Source: Undibacterium sp049340185
GTDB taxonomy: Bacteria > Pseudomonadota > Gammaproteobacteria > Burkholderiales > Burkholderiaceae_D
NCBI RefSeq assembly: GCF_049340185.1
Contig: NZ_JBMPPC010000004.1
Span: 186,001-250,000, forward strand
Direction of reading: 5' to 3'
Length of the DNA stretch: 64,000 bases
Shown here: piece by piece, positions 1 through 8,372 of the stretch
Layout of the letters: each line of letters starts with the position of its first letter
Position numbering within the stretch: position 1 is the first letter of the stretch
Notes under the pieces: generated by a model
What the model saw: the letters and a program-made list of their open reading frames with translations, nothing else
Databases searched by the model: none
What the model was told of the DNA's origin: nothing
Position numbers and translations under genes: made by a program

Positions 1-552
1 GGGCCAGTTTTCATTAAATTACATAATGCTTTACTAGCCGATGCCAAAGCCAAAGACGCGGATACCCGCATGGCACAATGGTTAAAAACCCATCCGGAAG
101 ATCTCGGTGTACGTTTGTACCTAGGCACCTACTTACTGAACACGGTTAAAAACCGTCCGGCGGCCATAGAACAGTTTCAACTCATACTGAAGAGCGATCC
201 GAATAATATTCCTGCATTAAATAATATTGCCTGGGCTTATTCTGAGGAAAAAGACAAAAAAGCATCTGAGTATGCAGAGCGCGCCTACAAGCTTTCAGGT
301 GACAATCCTGCCATCATGGACACACTTGCGTGGATCTTATTGGATCAAGGCAATACGGCGCGGGCCTTACCTTTACTTGAAAAAGCAAGCACCCTTCAGC
401 CAGATGCATTGGAAATACGCTATCACTTCGCTGTAGCGCTTGTAAAATCAGGTGATAAAGCAAAAGCAAAGAAAGAGCTGGAGTCTATTACAGCACCAGG
501 GAAGATTTTTGCTAAATCAGATGAAGCCAAGGCCCTGTTAAAGCAACTCTAA
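1..552 (+). CDS. prsT: XrtA/PEP-CTERM system TPR protein PrsT, C-terminal part
   Basis: The open frame enters from the left edge and runs to TAA at 550-552, so only the last 183 residues are present. The visible part is a string of tetratricopeptide repeats (helix pairs with W/LG/Y/A-type spacing, for example around AIEQFQLILKSDP, ALNNIAWAYSE and IMDTLAWILLDQG). It resembles the C-terminal repeats of PrsT, the long TPR lipoprotein encoded at the edge of XrtA exopolysaccharide loci, where it is thought to scaffold export or sorting components in the periplasm. An internal ATG at 70 would leave a truncated TPR domain and is not taken as the start. The lipoprotein signal must lie outside the window. 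The family name rests on position beside the XrtA locus plus TPR content; another TPR protein is possible. Confidence 0.75.
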   Translation, partial: GPVFIKLHNALLADAKAKDADTRMAQWLKTHPEDLGVRLYLGTYLLNTVKNRPAAIEQFQLILKSDPNNIPALNNIAWAYSEEKDKKASEYAERAYKLSGDNPAIMDTLAWILLDQGNTARALPLLEKASTLQPDALEIRYHFAVALVKSGDKAKAKKELESITAPGKIFAKSDEAKALLKQL

Positions 553-870
553 GCACCTAAGTGGTATCGAGTAATTAGCAATCAACTCGATACCACTGAG
601 ATTCAAGCAGATACGTGTACTTCCCCTTCTTCATTGACACACACGGTGAACTTACTATGTAGCAGTTGGAATATGTGTAAGTCATGACTCACACGAGATT
701 AAATGACTTTTTCCAGCTAGCAGGAACAGGCCTTATTCACATCGCCTACATAAAAAATGCAAAGGTATTTGAATCAAATTTTTGATGCATCAAATACCAA
801 AGCGATAAATAGTACCCACCAATAAAAAAGCCACTTCATCGAAGTGGCTTTTTTATTTAACAGCACAGGA
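553..870. other. Intergenic region with two hairpins
   Basis: This 318-bp gap separates the end of the TPR gene from the end of the convergent export-lipoprotein gene. It holds a perfect 12-bp inverted repeat just after the TPR stop (560-571 with 586-597, 14-nt loop, no T run), which may be a weak terminator or RNA-stability hairpin. A 9-bp inverted repeat follows (764-772 with 790-798), and then the terminator listed separately. No convincing gene is seen; an open frame at 844-1200 is the complement of the export gene. Confidence 0.6.
824..854 (-). terminator. Rho-independent terminator of the export lipoprotein gene
   Basis: A perfect stem (AAAAAAGCCACTTC paired with GAAGTGGCTTTTTT, 3-nt loop) lies about 17 bp beyond the minus-strand stop at 871. 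The flanking A and T runs make it work in either direction, so it can also stop readthrough from the TPR gene. Confidence 0.85.
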
Positions 871-1503
871 TCAGAAGAAACTTTGTGGGATAACCAGAAC
901 ATCACCAGGGCGAACCGGAACATTGGCAGAGATATCGCCATCTTTAATCAAATCATTCAGACGCACATTCAGTGTTTGCTGCTTACCATCGATGGTACGG
1001 ATGATATTTGCTTTGTTACCAGAGGCGAATTCCGTAATACCGCCTACAGCAATCACCACGTCCATCAGAGACATCCCTTTACGATAAGCCAGTGCCTGAG
1101 GTTTGGCAGCTTGTCCTATCACACGAATTTGTTCGCTATAGGGGCCAGAGAATGCGGTCACAATTACAGTAACCACCGGTTGCTGAATGAACTTTGCTAA
1201 AGCTTTCTCGATATCACGGGCTAATTCGGTCGAAGTTTTACCAATCGCCACCACGTCCTCAACCAGAGGTGTCGTGATTTTACCGTCTGGACGTACTGAG
1301 ACCACCATCGATACTTCAGGATTACGCCACACAATGACATTGACCGAGTCACCAGCACCGATAAGGTAGTCATGATTAGGGGCTTGAGATTCAGCCGTTG
1401 GTGCAGGTGTGACATTTGTCGCGCAACCGCTGACGATTAAAACGAATAATGTTGCGGATAGGCATGAAAGCCAGCTGGAAATTTTTGATTGAAGCTTGTT
1501 CAC
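871..1503 (-). CDS. XrtA-system polysaccharide export lipoprotein (Wza family)
   Basis: This 210-residue protein has a lipoprotein signal (hydrophobic 14-26 followed by the lipobox VSGC, Cys27). It then has a polysaccharide export (Poly_export) domain beginning at DYLIGAGDSVNV and a SLBB-like region around IRVIGQAAKPQALAYRKGMSLMD, ending in the family-typical RPGDVLVIPQSFF. Such proteins form the outer-membrane exit for exopolysaccharide. The length fits the short XrtA-type Wza proteins rather than the longer E. coli Wza. It diverges from the chain-length gene across 511 bp instead of preceding it in the same operon, the arrangement I would expect in XrtA loci. A strong terminator follows, so it is probably monocistronic and regulated from the shared intergenic region. 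Confidence 0.9.
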   Translation of the reverse strand: MNKLQSKISSWLSCLSATLFVLIVSGCATNVTPAPTAESQAPNHDYLIGAGDSVNVIVWRNPEVSMVVSVRPDGKITTPLVEDVVAIGKTSTELARDIEKALAKFIQQPVVTVIVTAFSGPYSEQIRVIGQAAKPQALAYRKGMSLMDVVIAVGGITEFASGNKANIIRTIDGKQQTLNVRLNDLIKDGDISANVPVRPGDVLVIPQSFF

Positions 1504-2014
1504 GTGAGTCCCCTATGTGAGATGGTTGAATGTCTTCTCACTGAAATTAGCATTCAACAGAAGTTAACATGAAAGCATGATATTACCACCAACGGATGGC
1601 AAAACAAGCTCATTTACTTGTTTTTTTTACATAATTATTTTGACACATTTTTCAATGATCAGCTTGCTTGCAAAAGTATAGTACAGACCGTCACGAGAGA
1701 ACGACTTTCGACTAATGTTCTGTATAAATTTAAACAATTTCCCACGAAACATTTAATTTCCACATAGAAATAAAGTGTTTAGAATCCGACACTTAGCAAA
1801 ATATGGCAAGTAATTCTGCTTATCTCTGCTTTCTCTGCAATTATCATAAAAAGTATGGCACCTTAATTCAGGAAGTACCGAATTTACTTGTTTTTTTTAC
1901 ATTTACATAATATTATGATTCACAAAATATTCGTGCCTTTCCAAGTAATAAACTGGTAAGTTAGTAATATAGCGAATCGCCACTAAAATCACCTCATATG
2001 GAGAAGTCAACAAG
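1504..2014. promoter_or_regulatory. Divergent control region between export lipoprotein and main eps operon
   Basis: This 511-bp AT-rich region must hold the promoters for both the minus-strand export gene and the plus-strand eps operon. It contains a 21-bp direct repeat (listed separately) and an 8-bp inverted repeat GTTGAATG/CATTCAAC (1525-1532 and 1551-1558) close to the export gene. TGGCAC-type hexamers occur near 1804 and 1856, but the downstream GC is missing or one base off, so I do not call sigma-54 promoters here. A ribosome-binding site (GGAGAAG, about 1999-2005) precedes the ATG at 2015. No gene is seen. Confidence 0.6.
1612..1902 (+). repeat. Two copies of a 21-bp direct repeat
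   Basis: Positions 1612-1632 and 1882-1902 are identical over 21 bp: an ATTTACTTG head, a run of eight T, then ACAT. They lie 270 bp apart inside the divergent control region. Both copies have the same orientation, and the second ends about 112 bp upstream of the eps operon start codon. The T8 core is simple sequence, but the identical flanks on both sides argue against chance. Confidence 0.75.
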
Positions 2015-3541
2015 ATGGAGGAGCTGTTAACGCAGTTACAATCGCTGCTGAGGGGCGGATGGAAATATCGCTGGTATGCGGTCACAATCGCATGGCTGGT
2101 ATCCGCAATCGGGTTCGGTGTTGTCTATACACTGCCAGACAATTATCAATCCTCCGCACGCGTATTTGTTGATACTCAAAGTATTCTGAAACCTTTGCTG
2201 GCTGGGATGACGAGTGTACCCAACGTCGAGCAACAGGTATCCATCATGAGCCGGACATTACTCAGCCGGCCAAACGTCGAACGTGTGATGCGCATGGTTG
2301 ATCTCGATATCAAAGCAAATACTGGTAAAGATCGTGAATTGCTGATCGAGAATCTAATAGCAAAAATTAAAATCGGTGGCACCGTACAAAACGACATTTA
2401 TACGATTACCTACAACGACGAAAGCCCTAAGTTAGCGAAGGATGTGGTTCAGGCGCTCCTGACTATTTTTGTAGAGGGTAGTTTTGGCGACAAGAAACAA
2501 GACTCCACGAAAGCTGTGGTATTCATCGATGGCCAGATCAAAATCTACGAAGAAAAACTGATCGCAGCAGAAAATGCTTTAAAAGATTTCAAACTGAAAA
2601 ATATAACTTTACTGCCGCGGCAAGGTAGTGACTCGGGTACAAAACTATCCGAAATGACCGAAAGCCTGAATCAGGCACGTTTAGAATTAGTTGAAGCCGA
2701 ACAGGCACGAGATGCGATCAAACGGCAAGTCGCCAGCACTGAGAATTCAATGAAACCCGATCAGGCAACAGCAACCGTATCCAACCCCGAAATCGACGCC
2801 CGGATTCAAACATTGAACAAAAACCTGGATTCCTTACGATTACAGTTCACGGACCAACATCCAGATATCGTGTCGACCAAAAGATTAATTGCGCAGCTAG
2901 AAGTAAAGAAAGCGGAAGAAGCGAAAGTTCGCAAGCCTGAGTCAGAGTTGGTTGCGTCAAATCCTTTATTGCAGCAACTAAAAATTTCTCTGTCTGCAGC
3001 CGAGGCTCGCGTTGCCTCAATGAGAGCACGCGTTGATGAATATTCAAACCGTAGCTCAAAATTAAAAACTCTCAGTATTGCCGCACCTGAAATCGAATCT
3101 CAGTTGTCCCAGTTAAATCGTGATTATCAGATCAATAAAGAAAATTACGAAAAACTGGTGGCAAGCCGTGAATCAGCCAAATTATCCGGCGATTTGAGTA
3201 CCACGACAGAAATGATGACGTTCAGGGTTGTAGATCCGCCAACAGCGCCTCTGACACCTGTTGGTCCACATCGGATTCGACTGCTGTCTATGGTATTTGC
3301 TGCAGCAATCGCTATTGGCCTGGCAGGTGCCGTCCTGATGAGCAAGATACGCCCTACATTCCTCACGCACATTGATCTGCTGGAAATCACAGGCTTGCCA
3401 ATTCTCGGTACAGTGTCGATGAATTGGACTGAGAGCGAGAAAAGACGTCAAAAACAAAGTTTGTATGGCTTCGCCGCTTCCTCCTTTGTATTACTGGTGT
3501 TCTACGCCGGAGTGATGTCGTTCATGTACATCAAGCAATAA
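2015..3541 (+). CDS. XrtA-system polysaccharide chain-length determinant (Wzz/GNVR family)
   Basis: This 508-residue inner-membrane co-polymerase sets polymer length and couples synthesis to export. A Wzz N-terminal domain with a transmembrane helix lies at about 21-41 (YAVTIAWLVSAIGFGVVYTL). A long periplasmic coiled coil spans about 150-380 (EEKLIAAENALKDFKLKN onward), with the PNVEQQVSIMSRTLLSRPNVE region near the front. The proline-rich motif before the second transmembrane helix reads DPPTAPLTPVGPHR (about 408-421), followed by helices at about 425-443 and 485-505. It starts the plus-strand operon, 68 bp ahead of the kinase gene. The kinase domain is separate rather than fused, as in proteobacterial XrtA loci. 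Confidence 0.92.
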   Translation: MEELLTQLQSLLRGGWKYRWYAVTIAWLVSAIGFGVVYTLPDNYQSSARVFVDTQSILKPLLAGMTSVPNVEQQVSIMSRTLLSRPNVERVMRMVDLDIKANTGKDRELLIENLIAKIKIGGTVQNDIYTITYNDESPKLAKDVVQALLTIFVEGSFGDKKQDSTKAVVFIDGQIKIYEEKLIAAENALKDFKLKNITLLPRQGSDSGTKLSEMTESLNQARLELVEAEQARDAIKRQVASTENSMKPDQATATVSNPEIDARIQTLNKNLDSLRLQFTDQHPDIVSTKRLIAQLEVKKAEEAKVRKPESELVASNPLLQQLKISLSAAEARVASMRARVDEYSNRSSKLKTLSIAAPEIESQLSQLNRDYQINKENYEKLVASRESAKLSGDLSTTTEMMTFRVVDPPTAPLTPVGPHRIRLLSMVFAAAIAIGLAGAVLMSKIRPTFLTHIDLLEITGLPILGTVSMNWTESEKRRQKQSLYGFAASSFVLLVFYAGVMSFMYIKQ

Positions 3542-3609
3542 CATTATTAGTATAAAAAATATTTGTTGATCGTCTGGCAGTCGGAAATACGAATCTACTT
3601 GGAGTTAGC

Positions 3610-4623
3610 GTGAGCATTATTGAAAAAGCGGTTGGTAGACTAGAGCAGGGCAAAGGAATTGCAGCACACACCGCTGAGGTGCCTGCAGAACCGGCTCCTC
3701 AGGTGATCGTTGCGCCCGTCGCTCCGGTTGTCGCACAAGAGTTGTCCACCAAGTCAGTACAAGCCCCAGTTGCAGCGACCGTTACTCCAACGTCAGCAGC
3801 AACGGCTACTGCATTAACTACTACAAGTACGGCTGGTGCGAATAACGCGCCAACACTCTCAGCCGATGTACTTGGGAAAAACAGTCAGCGCAAAGTAGAA
3901 ATTGACATCGCACAGTTACACCGCTTAGGCATGGTGACACCCGATGCAGAACGTACGGCGATTGCAGAAGAATTTCGCTTAATCAAGCGCCCCTTGATTG
4001 AAAAAGCATTCAATCAGAAAAAAGGCCCTCTGCATCATGGCAATCTCATCATGGTGACCAGCTCATTGCCAGGCGAGGGAAAAACTTTTTGCGCTGTCAA
4101 TCTCGCCATCAGTATTGCTATGGAGCTGGATCACACGGTGCTCTTAGTCGATGCCGACGTAGCCCGCCCTTCTGTACCAAGATATTTGAATTTACTTCCG
4201 GGCGATACCAGCTCAGAAATTGGCCTGATGGATGTACTGCTTGATGACAAACTCGATCTTGCCGATGCCATGCTGAGAACCAATATCGATACCTTAAGTC
4301 TTCTGAGGGCCGGTAATAGCCACAAACGTGCGACAGAATTATTGGCAAGTCAGGGGATGAGTAGCTTGCTGTCAGAGATCGCCAATCGCTACCCCGATCG
4401 TATTGTTATTTTCGATTCCCCTCCTTTACTGCTAACAACCGAAGCAAGAGTTCTTGCGAATCAAATGGGGCAAATCGTCCTGGTTGTTGAGGCAGAAGCA
4501 ACGACGCAACATACCGTCAAAGAAGTATTGCGTCAGTTGAAATCGAAAGCCAATGTGAATTTAATTTATAACAAAGCTAGAGCATTCTCAAACGGGGATT
4601 ACTATGGCCAGTACTACGGCTAA
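3610..4623 (+). CDS. XrtA-associated tyrosine autokinase
   Basis: This is a 337-residue cytoplasmic BY-kinase that regulates exopolysaccharide assembly through its partner chain-length protein. Translation starts at GTG with a GGAG ribosome-binding site 5 bp upstream. Residues 20-90 are a low-complexity Ala/Pro/Thr/Val linker. The ATPase domain has Walker A PGEGKT (154-159), the Walker A' motif DADVARPS (181-188) and a Walker B-like region IVIFDSPPLL. The protein ends in a short tyrosine cluster (DYYGQYYG), the likely autophosphorylation site. Its 3' end overlaps the next gene by 20 bp, so the two are probably translationally coupled. Confidence 0.93.
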   Translation: MSIIEKAVGRLEQGKGIAAHTAEVPAEPAPQVIVAPVAPVVAQELSTKSVQAPVAATVTPTSAATATALTTTSTAGANNAPTLSADVLGKNSQRKVEIDIAQLHRLGMVTPDAERTAIAEEFRLIKRPLIEKAFNQKKGPLHHGNLIMVTSSLPGEGKTFCAVNLAISIAMELDHTVLLVDADVARPSVPRYLNLLPGDTSSEIGLMDVLLDDKLDLADAMLRTNIDTLSLLRAGNSHKRATELLASQGMSSLLSEIANRYPDRIVIFDSPPLLLTTEARVLANQMGQIVLVVEAEATTQHTVKEVLRQLKSKANVNLIYNKARAFSNGDYYGQYYG

Positions 4624-6175
4624 GACGATGGCGCACTGGCAAACTCGTCCTCTTGCACTGGGACTGACGTCGATCATCCCTTTGCTAGGTATGGCGTCTG
4701 CTGGCAGCGTATCTGCGGCGGAATGGAAAGTAATACCGTCAATCAATGTAAGTGAGAGTTATACAGACAACGTCAAACTGACTCCCGTCGCAGAAAGTTC
4801 ATACATCACGCAAGTCGCCCCTAGTCTGAGTCTCACAGCAACCGGAGCGCAATTGCGCTTCCGTGCAGACTATGTGATGCAGAATCTGTACTACTCAGGG
4901 AATAACAATGGTATTAAAACCAGTCATCTACTCAACGCCAACGCCAATAGCGAGCTGATCAAAGATCTTTTTTTTTTAGACGGTATTGCGAATATTAGTC
5001 AGCAGAGTGTCAATCCATTTACAGATCAGGCAACCAGCAATCTCAATCTGTCAGCTAACCGGACTGAAGTAAGGACTTATAGCGTTTCCCCATATCTCCG
5101 GAAAAATTTCTCCCCTGAATTCACCGCAGAATTGCGCTACACACGCGACTCAGTAAAAACCAGTTCGCAAAATGTGTTTGATAGCACTGGCGATAAAATT
5201 CTATTCGACCTGAAGAGTGGCTCAGCCTATAAAACTATTAGCTGGGGATTTCAATTCGCCGATCAAAAAATTCATTATCCCAATCAGGCAGACGTCGAGT
5301 TCCAGACATCAACCGTTAACGCCAGCTACGCCCTCTCTTCACTGTTTAGTCTGACGGCAACGACAGGATATGAAAATAATAGTTATGTAGCAGTAGGTGA
5401 AAAACCTTCGGGAATTTTCTGGACGACCGGATTCTCCTGGACGCCAACAGAAAGAACACGTTTCGCCTTCAGTGCAGGTAAGCGTTTTTACGGCTCTACT
5501 TATTCCGCAACCATTAGCGAAAGAGCTCGTGCCAGTGTCTGGAGTCTGGGCTATAACGAAGATATTACAACAACCCGTGGCCAATATCTGATACCCGCGA
5601 CCAACGATACATCCGCATTTTTGAATCAATTATGGAAAGCAAGTATTCCAGATAACAATACGCGGCAACAACTAGTTGATAATTTTATCCGTGATACCAA
5701 TTTGCCCTCAGCACTTGCGCAGCCCTTTAATACGGTGACCAATCGTGTGTTCCTCCAAAAAAACTTGCAAGCATCCGTCGCGTTTACCGGTGCGCAAAAT
5801 ACTGTTCTGCTGAGCGCATTGAACGTCAAGAGAGAGGCACAATCAGCAAGCCAGGCTGATATCCTGCTGCTGGGTATTTCCAATCCTGCTTTATTAGAAA
5901 AAGTCAGACAAACGGGTGTCAATGCACTGTGGAACTGGCAATGGTCACCAAGAACCAGTGCCAACCTCAGCACTGGCTATACGCAAACTGTTTCGGCCAA
6001 CACCGGTATTAAAGACAATACCAAAACCGCGAGAGCATCTATCTCGCGCCAATTACAAACCAAATTAAGAGCAACGGTTGAAGTACGGCGAGTAGAGAAG
6101 CAATCGAATCTCGCCAATGGGGCTGGCAATTTTAATGAAAATGCCGTCACCTTATTCTTGTTGCTAGGGTTCTAG
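4604..6175 (+). CDS. PEP-CTERM system-associated outer-membrane beta-barrel protein (TIGR03016-like)
   Basis: This 523-residue exported protein has a signal peptide (basic start, hydrophobic 20-37, cleavage near VSAAEW). The mature part is rich in alternating aromatic and polar strands (for example INVSESYTDNVKL, PSLSLTATG) and ends in Phe (TLFLLLGF), typical of an outer-membrane barrel. This family sits between the tyrosine kinase and the ExeA-like ATPase in XrtA loci and is thought to take part in outer-membrane export. The ATG at 4604 lies inside the kinase gene. A run of ten T at 4968-4977 within codons for a Phe-Phe-Leu stretch is a possible slippage site (see findings). Confidence 0.88.
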   Translation: MASTTAKTMAHWQTRPLALGLTSIIPLLGMASAGSVSAAEWKVIPSINVSESYTDNVKLTPVAESSYITQVAPSLSLTATGAQLRFRADYVMQNLYYSGNNNGIKTSHLLNANANSELIKDLFFLDGIANISQQSVNPFTDQATSNLNLSANRTEVRTYSVSPYLRKNFSPEFTAELRYTRDSVKTSSQNVFDSTGDKILFDLKSGSAYKTISWGFQFADQKIHYPNQADVEFQTSTVNASYALSSLFSLTATTGYENNSYVAVGEKPSGIFWTTGFSWTPTERTRFAFSAGKRFYGSTYSATISERARASVWSLGYNEDITTTRGQYLIPATNDTSAFLNQLWKASIPDNNTRQQLVDNFIRDTNLPSALAQPFNTVTNRVFLQKNLQASVAFTGAQNTVLLSALNVKREAQSASQADILLLGISNPALLEKVRQTGVNALWNWQWSPRTSANLSTGYTQTVSANTGIKDNTKTARASISRQLQTKLRATVEVRRVEKQSNLANGAGNFNENAVTLFLLLGF

Positions 6176-6191
6176 CGGAGTTGATGAAGAG

Positions 6192-7190
6192 ATGTACGAG
6201 TCCTACTACGGTTTCAATGCGAAACCATTTCAGTTAAAGCCCGATCCACGTTTTTTCTTTGGCAGCAAAGGTCATAAACGTGCGATGGCATATCTCGAAT
6301 ACGGGATATCGCAGGGCGAAGGTTTTATTGTCATTACCGGTGAAGTCGGGGCAGGCAAGACGACGCTGATGCGTAATTTATTTAACGAATTAGAATCTGA
6401 CAAAATCCAAGCCGCGCAAATTGTGAACACTCACGTAGGCTCGGACGATATTTTACGTCTTGTAGCTGCGGCATTTGGTGTGGAGTATGAAAACGCCAGC
6501 AAAGCGACATTATTGACTCGCCTTGAGCAATATTTACGTCAGTGTGATGTGCAGGGAAAACGTGCTTTACTGGTCGTCGATGAGGCACAAAATCTGACGC
6601 CGCGCGCGGTCGAAGAACTGCGCATGCTTTCAAATTTTCAGACCGCAGATAAATCATTGTTGCAGACGTTTTTATTAGGGCAGCCGGAATTCCGTCGTAC
6701 CCTGCTGAGCGAAGACATGCAACAGCTATTACAACGCGTTATTGCCAGCTACCATCTTGGCCCGCTCGATCTGATTGATACGCGCGCTTACATCGAGCAC
6801 AGGTTGCATACGGTGGGATGGAAAGGCGATCCTGTCATCAATACAGAAGCGTTCGCTGCGATTTTTGCTTACACCAACGGCATCCCCAGAAAAATCAATG
6901 CGCTCTGCGACCGCCTGTTTTTGATGGGCTACCTAGAAGAGTTACATCACTTTGGTGAGATTGAGGTAAATCAGGTAATTGCGGATATCAAGCAAGAGTT
7001 CCAGCTGCCACCCTCCCATCTTGAAACAGGCAATCAAGTCACAGGCTTGAAAGATTTACCGAATATAAATCTGGAACATATGGACGACAGAATGGCAAAA
7101 ATGGAACGATCCATTTTATCCGTGATTGATGCCCTGAAAAAAATGCTTCCTAGTAATAAAGCAAATAACTACTCCGAGAAGGAAAATTAA
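6192..7190 (+). CDS. XrtA-associated ATPase (ExeA/GspA-like AAA)
   Basis: This 332-residue AAA ATPase begins with the family signature MYESYYGFNAKPFQLKPDPRF. Walker A is GEVGAGKTT (50-58) and Walker B is LLVVDEAQNL (about 126-135). A region near 200-240 resembles the C-terminal AAA lid (TNGIPRKINALCDRLFLMGY). The last 60 residues form a short predicted helix with no transmembrane segment or peptidoglycan-binding domain, unlike full ExeA. In XrtA loci it lies next to the outer-membrane protein and probably energises or positions the export complex. Its TAA (7188-7190) overlaps the next ATG by one base (TAATG). Confidence 0.92.
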   Translation: MYESYYGFNAKPFQLKPDPRFFFGSKGHKRAMAYLEYGISQGEGFIVITGEVGAGKTTLMRNLFNELESDKIQAAQIVNTHVGSDDILRLVAAAFGVEYENASKATLLTRLEQYLRQCDVQGKRALLVVDEAQNLTPRAVEELRMLSNFQTADKSLLQTFLLGQPEFRRTLLSEDMQQLLQRVIASYHLGPLDLIDTRAYIEHRLHTVGWKGDPVINTEAFAAIFAYTNGIPRKINALCDRLFLMGYLEELHHFGEIEVNQVIADIKQEFQLPPSHLETGNQVTGLKDLPNINLEHMDDRMAKMERSILSVIDALKKMLPSNKANNYSEKEN

Positions 7191-8365
7191 TGCAGGTTTT
7201 AAGCCCAAATCAACATGGACCAAGCGAGATTATCTGCGTGGTGGGCGCTCGTCCAAATTTTATGAAGATCGCGCCGATCATGGTCGCGCTCAACGCATTA
7301 AAACCGCATCTGAAAGTCACACTGCTCCATACAGGTCAGCATTACGACGTTGCCATGAATGAGCAATATTTTGAAGCTCTTGGCATTCCTTCACCAGATA
7401 TTAATTTAGAAGTAGGTTCAGGCAGTCACGCCGTACAAACTGCGGAAGTCATGTGCCGTTTTGAGACGGCAATGGGTGAAAATTTACCTGCAGCAGTATT
7501 AGTTGTAGGCGACGTGAACTCCACCATCGCTTGCGCGCTGGTAGCGACAAAAAAGGGCGTACCAGTCATCCATGTGGAAGCTGGCTTGCGTAGCTGGGAT
7601 CGTGGTATGCCAGAGGAAATCAATCGCGTATTGACTGATCAGATCTCTGATTTGTTATTCACAACGGAACCTAGTGGCAAAGATAATTTACTGCGCGAGG
7701 GCGTTGCCGATAGCCGCATACATTTTGTCGGCAACGTCATGATCGATACGCTGCGTAATAACTTGAGCCGTGCCATTGCTCCGGCTCAGATTGCTGCAGA
7801 CGCTGGCAATCCTCACTTTCTGGATGGGGGAAAAGGTTTTGTCGTGGTCACCATGCATCGTCCGTCGAACGTCGACGATCAGGCGATCTTGAGCGAACTC
7901 ATCACGACAATTATCAGTATCAGTGAACAAGTCCCCGTTATTTTTCCTGTGCATCCTCGTACCAAATCGATGCTGGAGAAATTTGGCCTGGATAAAAAAT
8001 TAACTACGCCAAACATCCTCTTGCTACCACCCATGGGTTATCTGGAAATGCTCGGTCTGATGAAAGAGGCGAAGCTGGTGTTAACCGATTCTGGTGGTAT
8101 ACAGGAAGAGACGACGGCACTGGGCGTGCCTTGCATCACGCTGCGCAACAATACCGAACGTCCGATTACCGTAGAAGAAGGTAGCAATACCATTGCAGGA
8201 CAAGATCCGAAAAAGATCATGGAAATTTTTCAGGATGTCATGCATACCGGCGGTAAGGGTGGTCGTATTCCGCAATTCTGGGACGGTCACGCGTCCGACC
8301 GCATCGCAGCAGTCATTGCGACCCAGCTTGGCATCGCCATTCCTGTAACGGCTCAGTCATCATAA
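7190..8365 (+). CDS. wecB: UDP-N-acetylglucosamine 2-epimerase (non-hydrolysing)
   Basis: This 391-residue cytoplasmic enzyme interconverts UDP-GlcNAc and UDP-ManNAc and supplies a precursor for the exopolysaccharide. It shows the GT-B-like epimerase fold: VGARPNFMKIAPIM near the N-terminus, HTGQHYD, VVGDVNST, the acid-rich HVEAGLRSWDRGMPEEINR, the catalytic HRPSN, and the UDP-binding LLPPMGYLEML and TDSGGIQEE motifs. Its length matches WecB. The first gene-specific residues (MQVLSPNQHGPSEI) are a short extension. It is part of the eps operon, with 7 bp to the next gene. Confidence 0.95.
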   Translation: MQVLSPNQHGPSEIICVVGARPNFMKIAPIMVALNALKPHLKVTLLHTGQHYDVAMNEQYFEALGIPSPDINLEVGSGSHAVQTAEVMCRFETAMGENLPAAVLVVGDVNSTIACALVATKKGVPVIHVEAGLRSWDRGMPEEINRVLTDQISDLLFTTEPSGKDNLLREGVADSRIHFVGNVMIDTLRNNLSRAIAPAQIAADAGNPHFLDGGKGFVVVTMHRPSNVDDQAILSELITTIISISEQVPVIFPVHPRTKSMLEKFGLDKKLTTPNILLLPPMGYLEMLGLMKEAKLVLTDSGGIQEETTALGVPCITLRNNTERPITVEEGSNTIAGQDPKKIMEIFQDVMHTGGKGGRIPQFWDGHASDRIAAVIATQLGIAIPVTAQSS

Positions 8366-8372
8366 GGTCACC

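Noticed and set aside
844..1200. 118-codon frame over the export lipoprotein gene
   Set aside because: It is the complement of the Wza-like gene, which has a lipobox and Poly_export domain.
1804..1872. TGGCAAG and TGGCACC motifs as sigma-54 promoters of the eps operon
   Set aside because: The first has GG-N11-GC spacing and the second lacks the -12 GC, so neither meets the required pattern.
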